A model generated the notes under the pieces. It saw only the letters and a program-made list of their open reading frames with translations. It searched no databases and had not been told where the DNA came from. The translations under genes were made by a program, and so were the position numbers. From contig CM060856.1 of assembly GCA_030737835.1 (NCBI GenBank), positions 5,605,892-5,669,891 on the forward strand: 64,000 nucleotides of DNA, given 5' to 3'. Numbering within the stretch: position 1 is the first letter of the stretch; every line of letters starts with the position of its first letter. Below are positions 31,421 through 42,440 of the stretch, piece by piece. Source of the DNA: Acorus gramineus (Eukaryota; Streptophyta; Magnoliopsida; Acorales; Acoraceae).

Positions 31421-34300
31421 ATGATTGAACTCCCCGAGTCAAAGAGGCCTGAACAAGCAGATCGTGTCAATGACCTGCTATACTGCAAATATCATAGGGT
31501 AGTTAGCCACCCCATTGAGCAATGCTTCGTGTTCAAAGAGAAGGTGATGGATCTTGCACGTCAGGGAAAAATTGAGCTTGACTTGGGAGATGTCGCATCA
31601 GCAAATACAACATCAGTCTCCTTCGGTTTCTTCTCATCTGTTCAAATCCCAAAGGAGCTTGATCCACCAAAGCCATTGCCGACTTGTAATTGCACACATG
31701 CTCGTATGCGATATGATCCACATCTGGAACGCATTTCTCGGGATGAATATCAAGTTTCAGCATTCGGGAGGAATACACATCGTCTCAAGATTGACGAAAG
31801 AACTCTTAAAGAAGAAGAATATTTCAGAAGGCTTTGCCCCAAATGCTCCATCTCTCCCTGCTCGAGCTGCTTCAGGGGAGAGTTGTTTCCTCTTAACACT
31901 GATGTCACTCCTATGCCAGAACCAGAAGTACATCCTGCCCCTGATGGGTGGGGAGGCGAAGCATTGGAATCCCAAACTCCAAGGGAGGGAGACCTTATCG
32001 ACAAAGAAGGATGGACTATGAAGATGCGCAATGAGGAGTCGTGTTTCCCAGATTCCCAAGTAAGGAGGATGGCTACAAGGCAAATATCCAAAGCAACCCA
32101 GACAGACCCTGCAGATCTTATTGAAAAGAATCTCCCGGGTCCACCTACTCTGGCAGATTCCATTGAAGCCGACGCCCTTGAAACACTCCCTCCTTCCAGT
32201 TCTTCTTCAACCTCTCCCACGGAGACTTGCTATATGGTGGAGGTCCATGATTCAGAAATAAAGAGCGTTGAAATGCTCCCTACTACCTCTAGCTTGGCGG
32301 AGTCTTCCAAAGTTGACCATTCCGATGATGAAAAGGCCCTCGTCAGCCCACAAGCTACTGAAGATCATTCTGCTTCCTACCAGGAGGCTATTCTTCATCT
32401 ACCTCTCATTGAAGCGTTGCACCTCTCAGAAGAAGCACGCCTCACCATGGCAGCAGTCTTGACCAACCCTGATGATTATAAGAGAGAATCTGAAGCCAAT
32501 CAAGGAGAGGGGGCATCACCGTCTTGCAACTTCACCATATCTTTCTCTGATGAAGACCTGCAACTTGGAGTCCGCCTTCACAATAGGCCCCTCTATGTGT
32601 CAGGATACATCAGAGAGAAGCAAATAACTCGCATATTGCTAGATTGTGGTTCTGCTGTCAACATCATGCCTGTCCAGACCATGGAACAATTAGGCATTAC
32701 AACCAGTGAGCTTTCTCAAAGCCAATTGGTTATTCAAGGGTTCAACCAAGCCGGACAATCTACTATTGGTATCATACGCCTAAAGCTCTCAATTGGCGAA
32801 CTTGATACAATGATTCTCTTCCATGTCATTGATTGTAGAACTTCATATCGTCTTCTATTGGGGAGGCCATGGCTACATGAAAATGGGGTAGTCGTCTCTA
32901 CTTGGCACCAATGCTTCAAATATTATAAAGACGGTGTGGAAAAATGTGTCGCTGCTGACAGCAAACCCTTCACCAAAACAGAAATACATCTTGCTGATGC
33001 TAAATTCTATCAAGCAACGGGTGTAGTCGCCGAAGCATTGCCGATGAAAACTCCACACGGCATCAAGAAAAATGTTGAAGAGCAAACTACATCTACTTCA
33101 AGCAGAAAGATGCGAATCAAGCATGTACGGGGAATCAATCCACATCCTCCAACCAATGCTCAAGTTGGCCCTGTGTTACGCCTCATTTCCAAAGCGCATC
33201 GTACATCAGAACAACCACTATTCACATCAGCAGCTACGAAATTGCAGTCATTATTCACCGAAGCTGACATTGTCGCACTTCAGCAAAAGATGATTTTGCC
33301 CTTGCATGCCTTGACACCTACATCAGTGACAATTCCTCCATTGTCAGGCTTCGTACCAGAAGGTCATTGGAGCAAGAAGTCGTCAAAATTGCTACAAAAG
33401 GCGGGCTTCCACATTAGCGATATGGCATCTCTAGGGACGCTTCCCCCAAAAACAATCCCGTGCGGGATGACCAAGACTCAAGCTCACCTCATTCATGCCG
33501 GAGAAAAGATGCCTATATCCAGACGTGGCCTGGGCTTTGTGCCAACTCCAATCGTCGTTAAGTCAGCCATCAGAGGAGACCTCTCCTCTAATCATATTCA
33601 AGTGGAAATGACGAACAATTCTTCCACGTCCGAGTCGCAATCACCTCAAGTTAATCCAACATCGGCGTCCATCAACAATACTCAGTCAAAATCCAGGCGT
33701 ACAAGAAGACGAGGCAGACAAGCACAACATCAAGCTAGGCTTGGGGGGCATGATGAAGTCATTCAAGAGCTTCATATTGTACAACAAAACCCCAAACAAA
33801 GGGTTACTTCAGTATCCCGAAGGCCTGAAAAGTCAAAGACGAAATCCAAGGTTGTCCATGCTCCATCGACTCGACAGTCAGTATTCAGTCGTTTGGGACC
33901 GATCGCTCCCATTTCGAAGACAACCATGGAGCCCACTCGCCCCACCCGACAACGTCGCCGACTTGGGGGCAATCACAAAGAGGGTCGACAACTTACGACA
34001 TCCTCAAATAGCCCTATGTATCCGTTCTCCTCGAAGCTTACTACCATTCAAGTGTCTGCATCGAATGATCCTTCTTGTGTCAAGCCAAGGACAGTAGTCA
34101 TCACTACTCGTCCACCTTCTGATGCCCCTATGGATGATTCTTCTACATCCATTGTTGTCTCCGTCAACCACAATTCCATTCATGACGAGCCAAACATTGA
34201 GAATACTTCTCATTCGGACGACGAATTGCTGGACGCACAGCCTGATCTTGATGAGAGAAGAACAATCCACCGAAGAAGATCCACGCCCAACCTTCCTTAG
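31421..34300 (+). CDS. gypsy protease region with long low-complexity flanks
   Basis: The aspartic protease motif lies about 400 residues in (32625-32670), ILLDCGSAVNIMP, followed by LLLGRPWLHE, the usual C-terminal protease signature. The active-site triplet reads DCG where many families read DTG or DSG, a variant common in plant Tat elements. Before and after lie long Ser/Pro/Thr-rich stretches, and about 33690-33990 is rich in Arg (SRRTRRRGRQ, TRQRRRLGG). Such an extended region between gag and pol is usual in Tat elements. Confidence 0.8.
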   Translation: MIELPESKRPEQADRVNDLLYCKYHRVVSHPIEQCFVFKEKVMDLARQGKIELDLGDVASANTTSVSFGFFSSVQIPKELDPPKPLPTCNCTHARMRYDPHLERISRDEYQVSAFGRNTHRLKIDERTLKEEEYFRRLCPKCSISPCSSCFRGELFPLNTDVTPMPEPEVHPAPDGWGGEALESQTPREGDLIDKEGWTMKMRNEESCFPDSQVRRMATRQISKATQTDPADLIEKNLPGPPTLADSIEADALETLPPSSSSSTSPTETCYMVEVHDSEIKSVEMLPTTSSLAESSKVDHSDDEKALVSPQATEDHSASYQEAILHLPLIEALHLSEEARLTMAAVLTNPDDYKRESEANQGEGASPSCNFTISFSDEDLQLGVRLHNRPLYVSGYIREKQITRILLDCGSAVNIMPVQTMEQLGITTSELSQSQLVIQGFNQAGQSTIGIIRLKLSIGELDTMILFHVIDCRTSYRLLLGRPWLHENGVVVSTWHQCFKYYKDGVEKCVAADSKPFTKTEIHLADAKFYQATGVVAEALPMKTPHGIKKNVEEQTTSTSSRKMRIKHVRGINPHPPTNAQVGPVLRLISKAHRTSEQPLFTSAATKLQSLFTEADIVALQQKMILPLHALTPTSVTIPPLSGFVPEGHWSKKSSKLLQKAGFHISDMASLGTLPPKTIPCGMTKTQAHLIHAGEKMPISRRGLGFVPTPIVVKSAIRGDLSSNHIQVEMTNNSSTSESQSPQVNPTSASINNTQSKSRRTRRRGRQAQHQARLGGHDEVIQELHIVQQNPKQRVTSVSRRPEKSKTKSKVVHAPSTRQSVFSRLGPIAPISKTTMEPTRPTRQRRRLGGNHKEGRQLTTSSNSPMYPFSSKLTTIQVSASNDPSCVKPRTVVITTRPPSDAPMDDSSTSIVVSVNHNSIHDEPNIENTSHSDDELLDAQPDLDERRTIHRRRSTPNLP

Positions 34301-34319
34301 TGCACTTCTAGCTCTAGAA

Positions 34320-35720
34320 GAAACTGCATATGTTAAACTTCTTCAGGAGTACAAAGACGTCTTTCATGGTCTTATAAAGAGATGCCAGGATTGGATCCTA
34401 AAATTGCTGTACACCAACTTGCTGTTCGGCATGGCGCTAGCCCTATTAAACAAGGGCAAAGACGCTACCGACCCGAGTTAATCCCACAAATCGAGAATGA
34501 AGTCAACAAGCTAATTGAAGCCGGCTTCATCCGAGAGGTCAAATATCCTACTTGGATCTCGAGCATCGTACCAGTAGAAAAGAAGAATGGACAAATCAGG
34601 TATGCGTAGACTTCAGAGATCTGAACAATGCGTGTCCTAAAGATGATTTTCCATTGCCAATTACTGAACTTATGGTGGATGCGACAACTGGTCATGAAGC
34701 GCTATCATTCATGGATGGATCTTCTGGCTATAATCAGATTCGAATGGCACCCAAAGATGAAGAACTCACAGCTTTTCGCACTCCAAAAGGCATCTATTGC
34801 TATAAAGTGATGCCATTTGGCTTGAAGAACGCAGGTGCTACTTACCAGCGCGCCATGCAAAAGATCTTCGATGATATTCTCCACCAAACGGTTGAATGTT
34901 ACGTTGATGATCTCGTTGTGAAGTCTAAACAAAGGACCTCTCACCTTGATGATCTTCGACATATTTTCAATCGTCTACGAAGATATCAACTTCGAATGAA
35001 CCCGCTCAAATGCGCATTTGGAGTCACTTCGGGGAAATTTCTTGGCTTCATTGTTAGGCATCGTGGCATTGAGATAGATCAATCCAAAATTGATGCTGTT
35101 CTCAACATGCCCGAACCCAAATCATTACATGACCTTAGAAGTCTACAAGGTCGCTTGGCTTACATCAGAAGGTTTATTTCAAATTTGGCTGGAAGGTGTC
35201 ACCCCTTTAGCCGACTCATGAAGAAGGATACCATCTTCAAGTGGGATGCTACTTGCCAAAACGCCCTCAATAGCATCAAACAATATTTATTAAAGCCACC
35301 AGTTCTATCTGCTCCAGTTCCTGGTGTACCCCTTATTCTATATATTAGTGCTCAAGAACACTCTATCGGGGCACTCCTTGCTCAAGAAAATCATATTGGC
35401 AAAGAAGTGGCGTGCTATTATCTCAGTCGTACTCTTATTGGTGCCGAATTAAACTATTCGCCAATTGAGAAGATGTGTCTTGCACTCATTTTCACCACGA
35501 AGAAACTTCGGCATTACATGCTCGCACACACGATCAGACTTATTTCTAAAGCAGATCCCCTCAAGTATATTATGTCCAGGCCAGTTCTCTCAGGACGGCT
35601 AGCAAAATGGGCTCTCCTTCTGAGTGAGTTTGAAATCATCTTTGTCTCTCAAAAGGCTATAAAAGGACAAGTATTGGCCGACTTTCTAGCAGATTATCCA
35701 ATCCCTGCTGAATGGGAATT
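34320..35720 (+). CDS. pol: gypsy reverse transcriptase and first RNase H
   Basis: Reverse transcriptase blocks are visible in order: GLDPKIAVHQLAV, YPTWISSIVPVEKKNG, VDFRDLNNACPKDDFPLP, FMDGSSGYNQIRM, FGLKNAGATYQRAM and the catalytic YVDDLVVKS (about 34897-34923). They are followed by FLGFIVRHRGIEID and the connection domain. The first RNase H (about 35320-35660) has ISAQEHSIGALLAQE and SPIEKMCLALIF. Membership of Ty3/gypsy is certain. Confidence 0.92.
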
Positions 35721-35759
35721 GACTGAAAATTTTCCTGACGAAGAAGTGCTTTCTATTGA

Positions 35760-37523
35760 CATTGTTCCATCTTGGAAGATGTTCTTTGACGGCGCTGCAA
35801 GACGTGAAGCGATAGGGCAAGAATCGTCTTTGTCACACCTAAAGATGAAGTTCTCCCATTTTCTTTCGTCCTATCCGAACCATGTTCTAATAATATGGCA
35901 GAATATCAAGCATTAATTATCGGCCTCGAACTCGCTGTCGATATGGGTATTCGAGAACTCCAAATTCATGGTGATTCAAAGCTTGTTATTTGTCAGATTA
36001 TGGGGGAATATCAAGTTAATAAAGAAGACTTGATACCGTATCATACAAGGGCATTGACATTGTTCCACATTATTGATGATGCCACTATTCAACATGTTTC
36101 AAGGGGCCTCAACCGACAAGCAGATGCTCTGGCAAATTTGGCTACTACTCTTACTCTCCCGGACACTAACCGCTTGGTCATCCCTCTTTGTCGCAAGTGG
36201 GTGGTTGTCACAGATGATACAAGCAATCAAATTCCAGTACAAACAGATGTGGTCCATGTATTTATGACAGAAGAGCAAGATTGGAGGCAACCAATGATAA
36301 ATTATCTTGCTCGCGGCAGGCTTCCAGATGACGCAAAACACAAAATTGATATTCGTCGTCGTGCATCGAGGTTCCTTCATTTTAACGACGAGTTATATCG
36401 TCGTGGTTATGATGGCGTCTTGATGAGATGTTTAAGGCAAGAAGCAGAAACAGCTCTCAAAGAAGCACATTCTGGTATATGTGGCACACATCAATCTGGG
36501 CCAAAGCTTCATCTTCATATCAAAAGAATGGGTTATTATTGGCCTACTATGGTTAAAGACTGCATGAAATTTTCAAAAGGGTGTCAAGCTTGCCAATTCC
36601 ATGGGGACTATATTCATCAGCCTCCAGAGCCCCTACATCCTACTGTTGCTTCATGGCCATTCGATAGTTGGGGACTCGACATAGTCGGACCCCTGCCAAA
36701 GTCATCTAAACAACATTGCTATATCCTAGCCGCAACAGATTACTTCTCTAAATGGGCTGAAGCGATTCCTCTCAAAGAAGTCAATCGGAATTCGGTCATT
36801 AACTTTATCCAAGATAATATTATTTTTCGATATGGCATTCCTCGCTTCATTGTGACAGACAATGGTAAACAATTCAAAAATGCTGCCATGGACCAATTTT
36901 GTGCCAAGTTCAAGATCATACAAAGGCGCTCGACGATGTACAATGCCCCAGCCAATGGATTAGCGGAAGCCTTCAACAAGACCTTGTGTAAACTACTACA
37001 AAAAGTAGTTTCCAAGTCGAAAAAGGATTGGCATGAACGTATAGGCGAAGTTCTTTGGGCTTACCGTACATCATTCCGAACTCCTACACAAGCAACCCCA
37101 TATTCTCTTGTATACGGAGTAGAAGCCATTCTTCCTCTCGAGCTTCAAATTCCTTCATTAAGAATTGCTATTCAAGAAGGGCTTACTCAAGATGACAACG
37201 TCCGGCTTCGTCTAACGGAACTGGAAGCTTTAGATGAAAAGCGACTTGAAGCACAACAACGCATCGAATGCTACCAGGCACGTCTTTCTCGCGCATTCAA
37301 TAAGAGAGTGCGTCCTCGATCCTTTCAAAAGGACGATCTTGTGTTGGCGGTTAAACGGCCTATCATCATGTCCCATAGAGCAGGGAAGAAGTTCGATGCT
37401 AAATGGGATGGCCCCCATATTGTCAAAGAAGTCTACACCAATGGTGCTTACCTATTAACTACTCCTGGAGGGACTCAACTTGGTCCAATCAATGGAAAGT
37501 TCCTCAAAAGGTACTATCCATAA
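35760..37523 (+). CDS. pol: gypsy second RNase H and integrase
   Basis: About 35770-36165 is a second RNase H, of the archaeal/plant type acquired by Tat elements: FDGAARREA, MAEYQALIIGLELA, IHGDSKLVICQI, NRQADALANLA. The integrase follows: an HHCC zinc-binding region (HQSGPKLHLHIKRMGYYWP, CMKFSKGCQACQF) and the DDE core with GLDIVGPLPKSS, IVTDNGKQF and NGLAEAFNKT. The C-terminal part ends HIVKEVYTNGAYLL and LKRYYP. There is no chromodomain, consistent with Tat. Confidence 0.92.
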
Positions 37524-37539
37524 AAAAAAAAGGGTTCCA

Positions 37540-37665
37540 GCCCGGCCTGGCTATAACTTGAATGCTTTGTTGGAAGGATAAAAAAAAAAAAAAGGAACTA
37601 CGTGTGACTTGATCCCTTAAGTAAGGGTACGTAGGCAGCCTGAGAAGTTACATCTGGTTCAGTCC
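37540..37665. other. Conserved non-coding block between pol and the antisense gene
   Basis: Begins after two A-runs. It contains GCCTGGCTATAACTTGAATG, then CTACGTGTGACTTGATCCC and GGGTACGTAGGCAGCC. From memory, wording of this kind recurs after pol in many plant Tat-like elements. CTACGT and ACGTAG could pair in a transcript. A 3'-end processing or terminator role for the sense and antisense transcripts, which converge here, is an inference. Confidence 0.5.
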
Positions 37666-37839
37666 AGACAAAAAATCGTCACTTAGCAAATCTTCATGCA
37701 AATAGCCTAAGAAATTATATCAGGTTTAATTTGAACAAAAAAAATAAATATATCACCATCAATCATCATCCACAATTCTTTATTACAAATTCATAACAAA
37801 AAAAACAGAGAGAGGATATACACAAAAAAAGAAAAGAAG

Positions 37840-40800
37840 CTAATATATGGAGCTAAAGTTCTGAAGGCGCTGCATCAACTCCTTTCTCCTAACGTCAACA
37901 TTGCGGATGTCCGTAACCCTCGCCTTTTTCAACTGTCGAAGATGATCCTGTTTATTCTGCTTGTCAGTCAAAGCAATATCCCAAGTATTCAGTGCATTGT
38001 CCTTCATAGAAACAATGTTAGATGCAGCAGTGACATGAGCCTGGGCCTCTTCAAATATAATTCTAGCGGCCACTTCCTCCGACTTTGCAGTATCGAGCTT
38101 CGACTTGGCAGCAGCAAGTTCAGACATGGCTACATCACGACTCTCAGTGAAAGATCTGATTTCCTCACCAAGGGAGGAAAGCTGACCATCTGTGTCTGAA
38201 ACAGCATTCATAGTGAGCGTCGCTCGAGCAGTATGGTAGGCATCACAGTCAGAAAGGAATGACTCTATGTGAGTAGCAAAAGCATGATCATCTACATCAA
38301 ACTTCTGAAGTTGCTCGCAAAAAAATATTCCCGCCGAGCTCCACCAGTTCTTCAAAGCAGTGAAACCGGCATGCAAGTAAGGTTCAAGAGTAGCAGCAAT
38401 GAATTGACGGCAAAGTCCAAGCATCACAGGCGCCGTAGAACGCCTAAAATCTTCTCTTGTACACGAATTGTTTCTTGTTACCACTGAAAATTCTGGTGAA
38501 ATCTCTTCAACTGGTTCAGATGCATCAAGCTGAATTTCAACATGTACTGCTTGAGACTCAGCTTCAGTCATATCAGCAGCAGCCTTCGATGCACCTTCTG
38601 CATCATTGTCATGGTGGTAGTTCTCTATAAAGTCCCGTAACATGGAAAAGTCACGACCTCCGTCCCAATTATCAAAGCCAATATTGTCCAGATCGTCTAA
38701 AGGAATGGGTAAGCCCAAGCTAGACATATGCTCAGGCGAAACTGTGCACACAAAAAAAAAAAAAAAAAATTTACCCATCCTTTTCGCAGAAGGAACTTCA
38801 TCAACAGCTCCTGATGCAGATTCACCATCGCTGATGACCTCTAAAGCAATTCCCTGGGATGACACATCTTTGGGAATCAATTCTGAGGTAGTCACTGGAG
38901 GAGCATTGATTAGCGGCGTTGGTTCTAATAAAACGGATGGTGCCGCCTGAATTTGTAAGCATCGTTTCGCCAATCTCTTTCGCTTCCCAGTAAATACCTT
39001 GGGGACATCACCATCTCTGGCAATATGGGAAGATGATTGTTGGTCTTTAGTGGTTATATCAACATCTCCCGATTTAGAAGTTTGAGGTGATCTAAACCGT
39101 AAAGGACCAGGGTTGATGCGCTGGCGATCTCTTATCCCCTCACTCTTGTTGTATTCGAAAGAAGCTTTTTCACTCTCCAAAAGGATTTCAATCGAGAAAT
39201 CAGCAAGCATGGGTCTTATCTTTTCACGAAGCCATCTGTCATATTCTATAGAAGGTGCATTCTTCGAGCCTGTCAAAGAACCCGGCGGTGTAAACCAGCT
39301 CAATCCATTCCTTCTAAAAAGGGCCATGAAAAACTGAATTGCTCGTGAAGGACCAACTGGATCTATTAATCGTATTGGAGTTCCAGGAGTGTCTTGTCCA
39401 AAACCATGTTGTCGTGCAAACCGGTGTGGGTTATAAGACTCCACATCAATTACGTCTCCACGACGATAAATCAGATACCCTGGTCTGCAGCTGATAGAAA
39501 AATAAAAGGCATCCAGCGGCATATCTTGGTCATCGAGAAGGCTAACTTCGCCAAAATTCATAATTGATCTTCTGGGACAGAAATCGAAGCCTATTTCATT
39601 TGTGCGACGCAATAATGCACGAGGCTCAATGAAGGACGGTTCCCAGTCAATATAAGCATTTAGAGCACCAGCGATGCTGGGCAAAAAGGGGAATCTACTT
39701 TTGGATTTCACTATACCATATACTCCCTTCCTGAAATGAAGCCCAATCCAACCGTAAAGGTAATGGAGAGGACAATAAGATGTAGCTTGACCGATTTCAC
39801 CACGAGCGGAAGATAGTGTCGACAAACTTGTATAAGTACGAGATACAAAGGATGGCAGACGTGAAATTGTAATGGAACCCGGTCACTATACGTGCAGCAG
39901 AAACAAAAGTGCCCGGACGAATTAAGTCTCCGCTCTGAGGCAGTGCAAATCTGCAGAGGAAAAGAACGATACAGGCTGCTTCATATACTGCCTTGCCCTT
40001 ATGAACATTAAGAAGATCAAAGGGGTCCATCTTTCCGTATTGCGAACATTTTTCGCCCTTGTAAACGAGTAATGGTCTCTTGATATCAGAAGCCCGCTTT
40101 ACCTTCGCATTCCTTACTATATGCGATCGCAAAGGATTTGGAAAGCGAAAGTCACCTCTATACCAAAACTCCATCCAGTCGGAATGCCTGATTTTGTCAG
40201 AGCGGCGTGTGGCAGCAAGAATAGCATAGGCGCGATACAAAAGCAAGCAAATACGTGATTCAGGTAACTCCATCATACACTGTAAGTCAACCACGGACTC
40301 TTCATAATAGCTTCCTCCCAAGGGGCATCCAGAAATCAAGCTGATCTCAAAAATTGAGATGCTAATTTCTCCATCACTTGTAACGAATGAATTCGTCTCC
40401 GGGCACCAAAGTTCGCAAAGAGCTCTGTACATACTATCAGGACGACAATATTCGAAACAAGATGGCTCCATAAAATGGCTAAAAGATTTGGTCTCCTGCC
40501 GAGCTGCTAGCCCCTCATAGACTTCAGTCATCCATTCACAAAAACCGCTCAAATACTGAATGTCGCCTCGACTCCTTATTCTCTCACCCCAGCGAGCTGA
40601 ACGAGAGCAGATCTGAGATGCTATGAGAGGAATTGGATGACTCTCCGCTTCATTATGATGAAAGGGAAGTGATAAGAGAGGTCTTGGATGAGCTGAAAGA
40701 GGTTCTTTGTCTGAACGCATATTTTCGCTTATATATGGCATAGACAGACTGGGGTCAAATTGTACACCATCTGGATCATGCCATCCATGAACTATCAGCC

Positions 40801-41011
40801 TCAGACGCGACAATGTCGTACGATTCTCTTTTGATACTGTCCCATGTCGCGCAATCATCACATCGGAAAAAAGTAAATATTTGACTCCTTTGACTACCTC
40901 TTCCACGATCCAACCATCAGAAGGAAGATGAACGTATGCTATATTTTCCTCGCCAGACGAAGGTTGGATATTTTGAGAAAACATGCTACCGCGGAAGCTC
41001 CTTCGTGTCAT
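37840..41011 (-). CDS. Antisense gene of the gypsy element, PMD-like, with C-terminal coiled coil
   Basis: Two long, slightly overlapping open regions on the - strand. The N-terminal part (41011-39797, about 400 residues) starts MTRRSFRGSMFSQN and resembles plant mobile domain / aminotransferase-like (PMD) proteins: SGFCEWMTEVYEGL, YRALCELWCPETNSF, DGEISISIFEISLISGCPL. The second part (39825-37840, about 660 residues) continues with YGWIGLHFRKGVYG and PGSLTGSKNAPSIEYDRWLR, then a Ser-rich linker and a C-terminal coiled coil (SELAAAKSKLDTAKSEEVAA). Extra antisense genes are known from the Tat lineage; their function is not established. The region before the start codon has a pyrimidine-rich TGTATTGTTTTTTGTAG, which looks like a 3' splice site, so the message may have a 5' non-coding exon. 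The call of PMD is by motif resemblance only. Confidence 0.75.
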
Positions 41012-41069
41012 CTACAAAAAACAATACAGGTATCAAATAATAATAATAATAATAAAAAAAAATAAAAAA

Positions 41070-41275
41070 AATAAATAAATGGCCCTGCTTCCTAGGGCCC
41101 AGAACGGCCTGCCTCACAGGGCCCAGTTCAGTCCTGCACAGCTGGGCCCAGAACGTCCCTGCACATGGCCCAATCAGGCCCTGCATAGCATGGCCCAGTT
41201 TGGCCCTGCACAGCAGGGCCTAGAACGGCCCTGCACAGGGCCCAGTTCGGCCCTGCTATACAGGGTTCTCAAAAA
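41070..41275. promoter_or_regulatory. GGCCCTGC/GGGCCCAG repeat block upstream of the antisense gene
   Basis: About eight irregular units of the type GGCCCTGCACAGCAGGGCC and GGGCCCAGTTCGGCCCTGC. The same wording occurs in the 5' part of each LTR (27545-27610, 28860-28935, 42300-42390), just upstream of the LTR TATA box. TGGGCC/GGCCCA matches the site II element bound by TCP transcription factors in plants. Its place on the 5' side of the antisense gene suggests a promoter element shared with the LTR. Confidence 0.55.
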
Positions 41276-42261
41276 AAAAAGAGAGAAAAAAGAATATGAT
41301 AAAATAATCATAATAATATTATGAACAACAATGATAATAAATCAGATTTAATAACTCCATAAATAAATCAATCTTTGATTACAATCAATTTAATATAAAG
41401 TTTTGTCATTTTCAAAAAAATAAAAAAATAAAAAAAAAATAAAAATAAAATAAAATAACAAACTATTGACCCTATGTTAATAAAATCAGATTTGATATCA
41501 TTTAATTCATTTTGAGATTTATCTTATGATGTGTATAAATCACCGAGATTCTTTAAAAAAAAAAAAAAAATTTGATGGTAGTAAACCACACATGAAGATC
41601 CACGTTGATCTTCATGCATTCATCCAAAGATTGCTGCCATGCATTCATTCAAAGATTTTAATAATAATAAATTTTTTATTTTTATTTTTAAAAACAATAA
41701 TAATAGTAATAATAATAATAATAAAATAAATAAATAAATATGCATATACTCTTTAGTATGAACGAAAAACATAAATTCATGAATTATCTATGTTTGCATC
41801 ATGCTATCTTTGAAGTAAACAAATCAAATCAAATAAAAAAATTCCTATATTCACATATACTAACCTCTAATGGCTTCAAGATGGTTTTGTTGAGGAAATT
41901 GACTCTTTCTTCTCTATCTCTTTTAATTTAATTTAATTGTTTTGTGAAAGAGAGTAACTCCTATTTATAGCCACTTTTTCCATAAGTTTTTATATATATC
42001 TAAACAGATAAAATTTAAACTTGAAATATTGAGTATCACAACAAACATTTTAGTTGTGCCATCTATATCTAAATAAAATCAAATTCAAAATTTAAAATTT
42101 TAACATCATAACATACTTAATAGTTATGTCATCCCTATCTAAATGAAATCAAGTTTGAATTAAAAATAAAAATTAATTAATTAATTAATTAAATTAATTA
42201 ATTAATCAAGGATGACAAAATTCGTCCTTGGACTCTTTTATCCATTTTTGAGGAGGCAATT
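41276..42261 (+). other. 3' internal non-coding region of the gypsy element
   Basis: AT-rich, with (AAT)n runs, CACATGAAGATCCACGTTGA and its near-inverse TCAACGTGGATCTTCATG overlapping at about 41590-41620, and AATTAATTAATT blocks. It ends GAGGAGGCAATT, the likely polypurine tract. 41478-42261 duplicates 28012-28806. Confidence 0.8.
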
Positions 42262-42389
42262 TGTAGAGACAAAAAAAAAAGGGCTAGGCCAAAACGGGCC
42301 TGTTGGGCCGGCCCACTGAGCCCTGCCAGGGTGGAGCCCAAATTTGGCCCAGCCTAGGCAGGGACCAGTTCGGCCCTGCCAAGGCAGGG

Positions 42390-42440
<51 letters not shown>

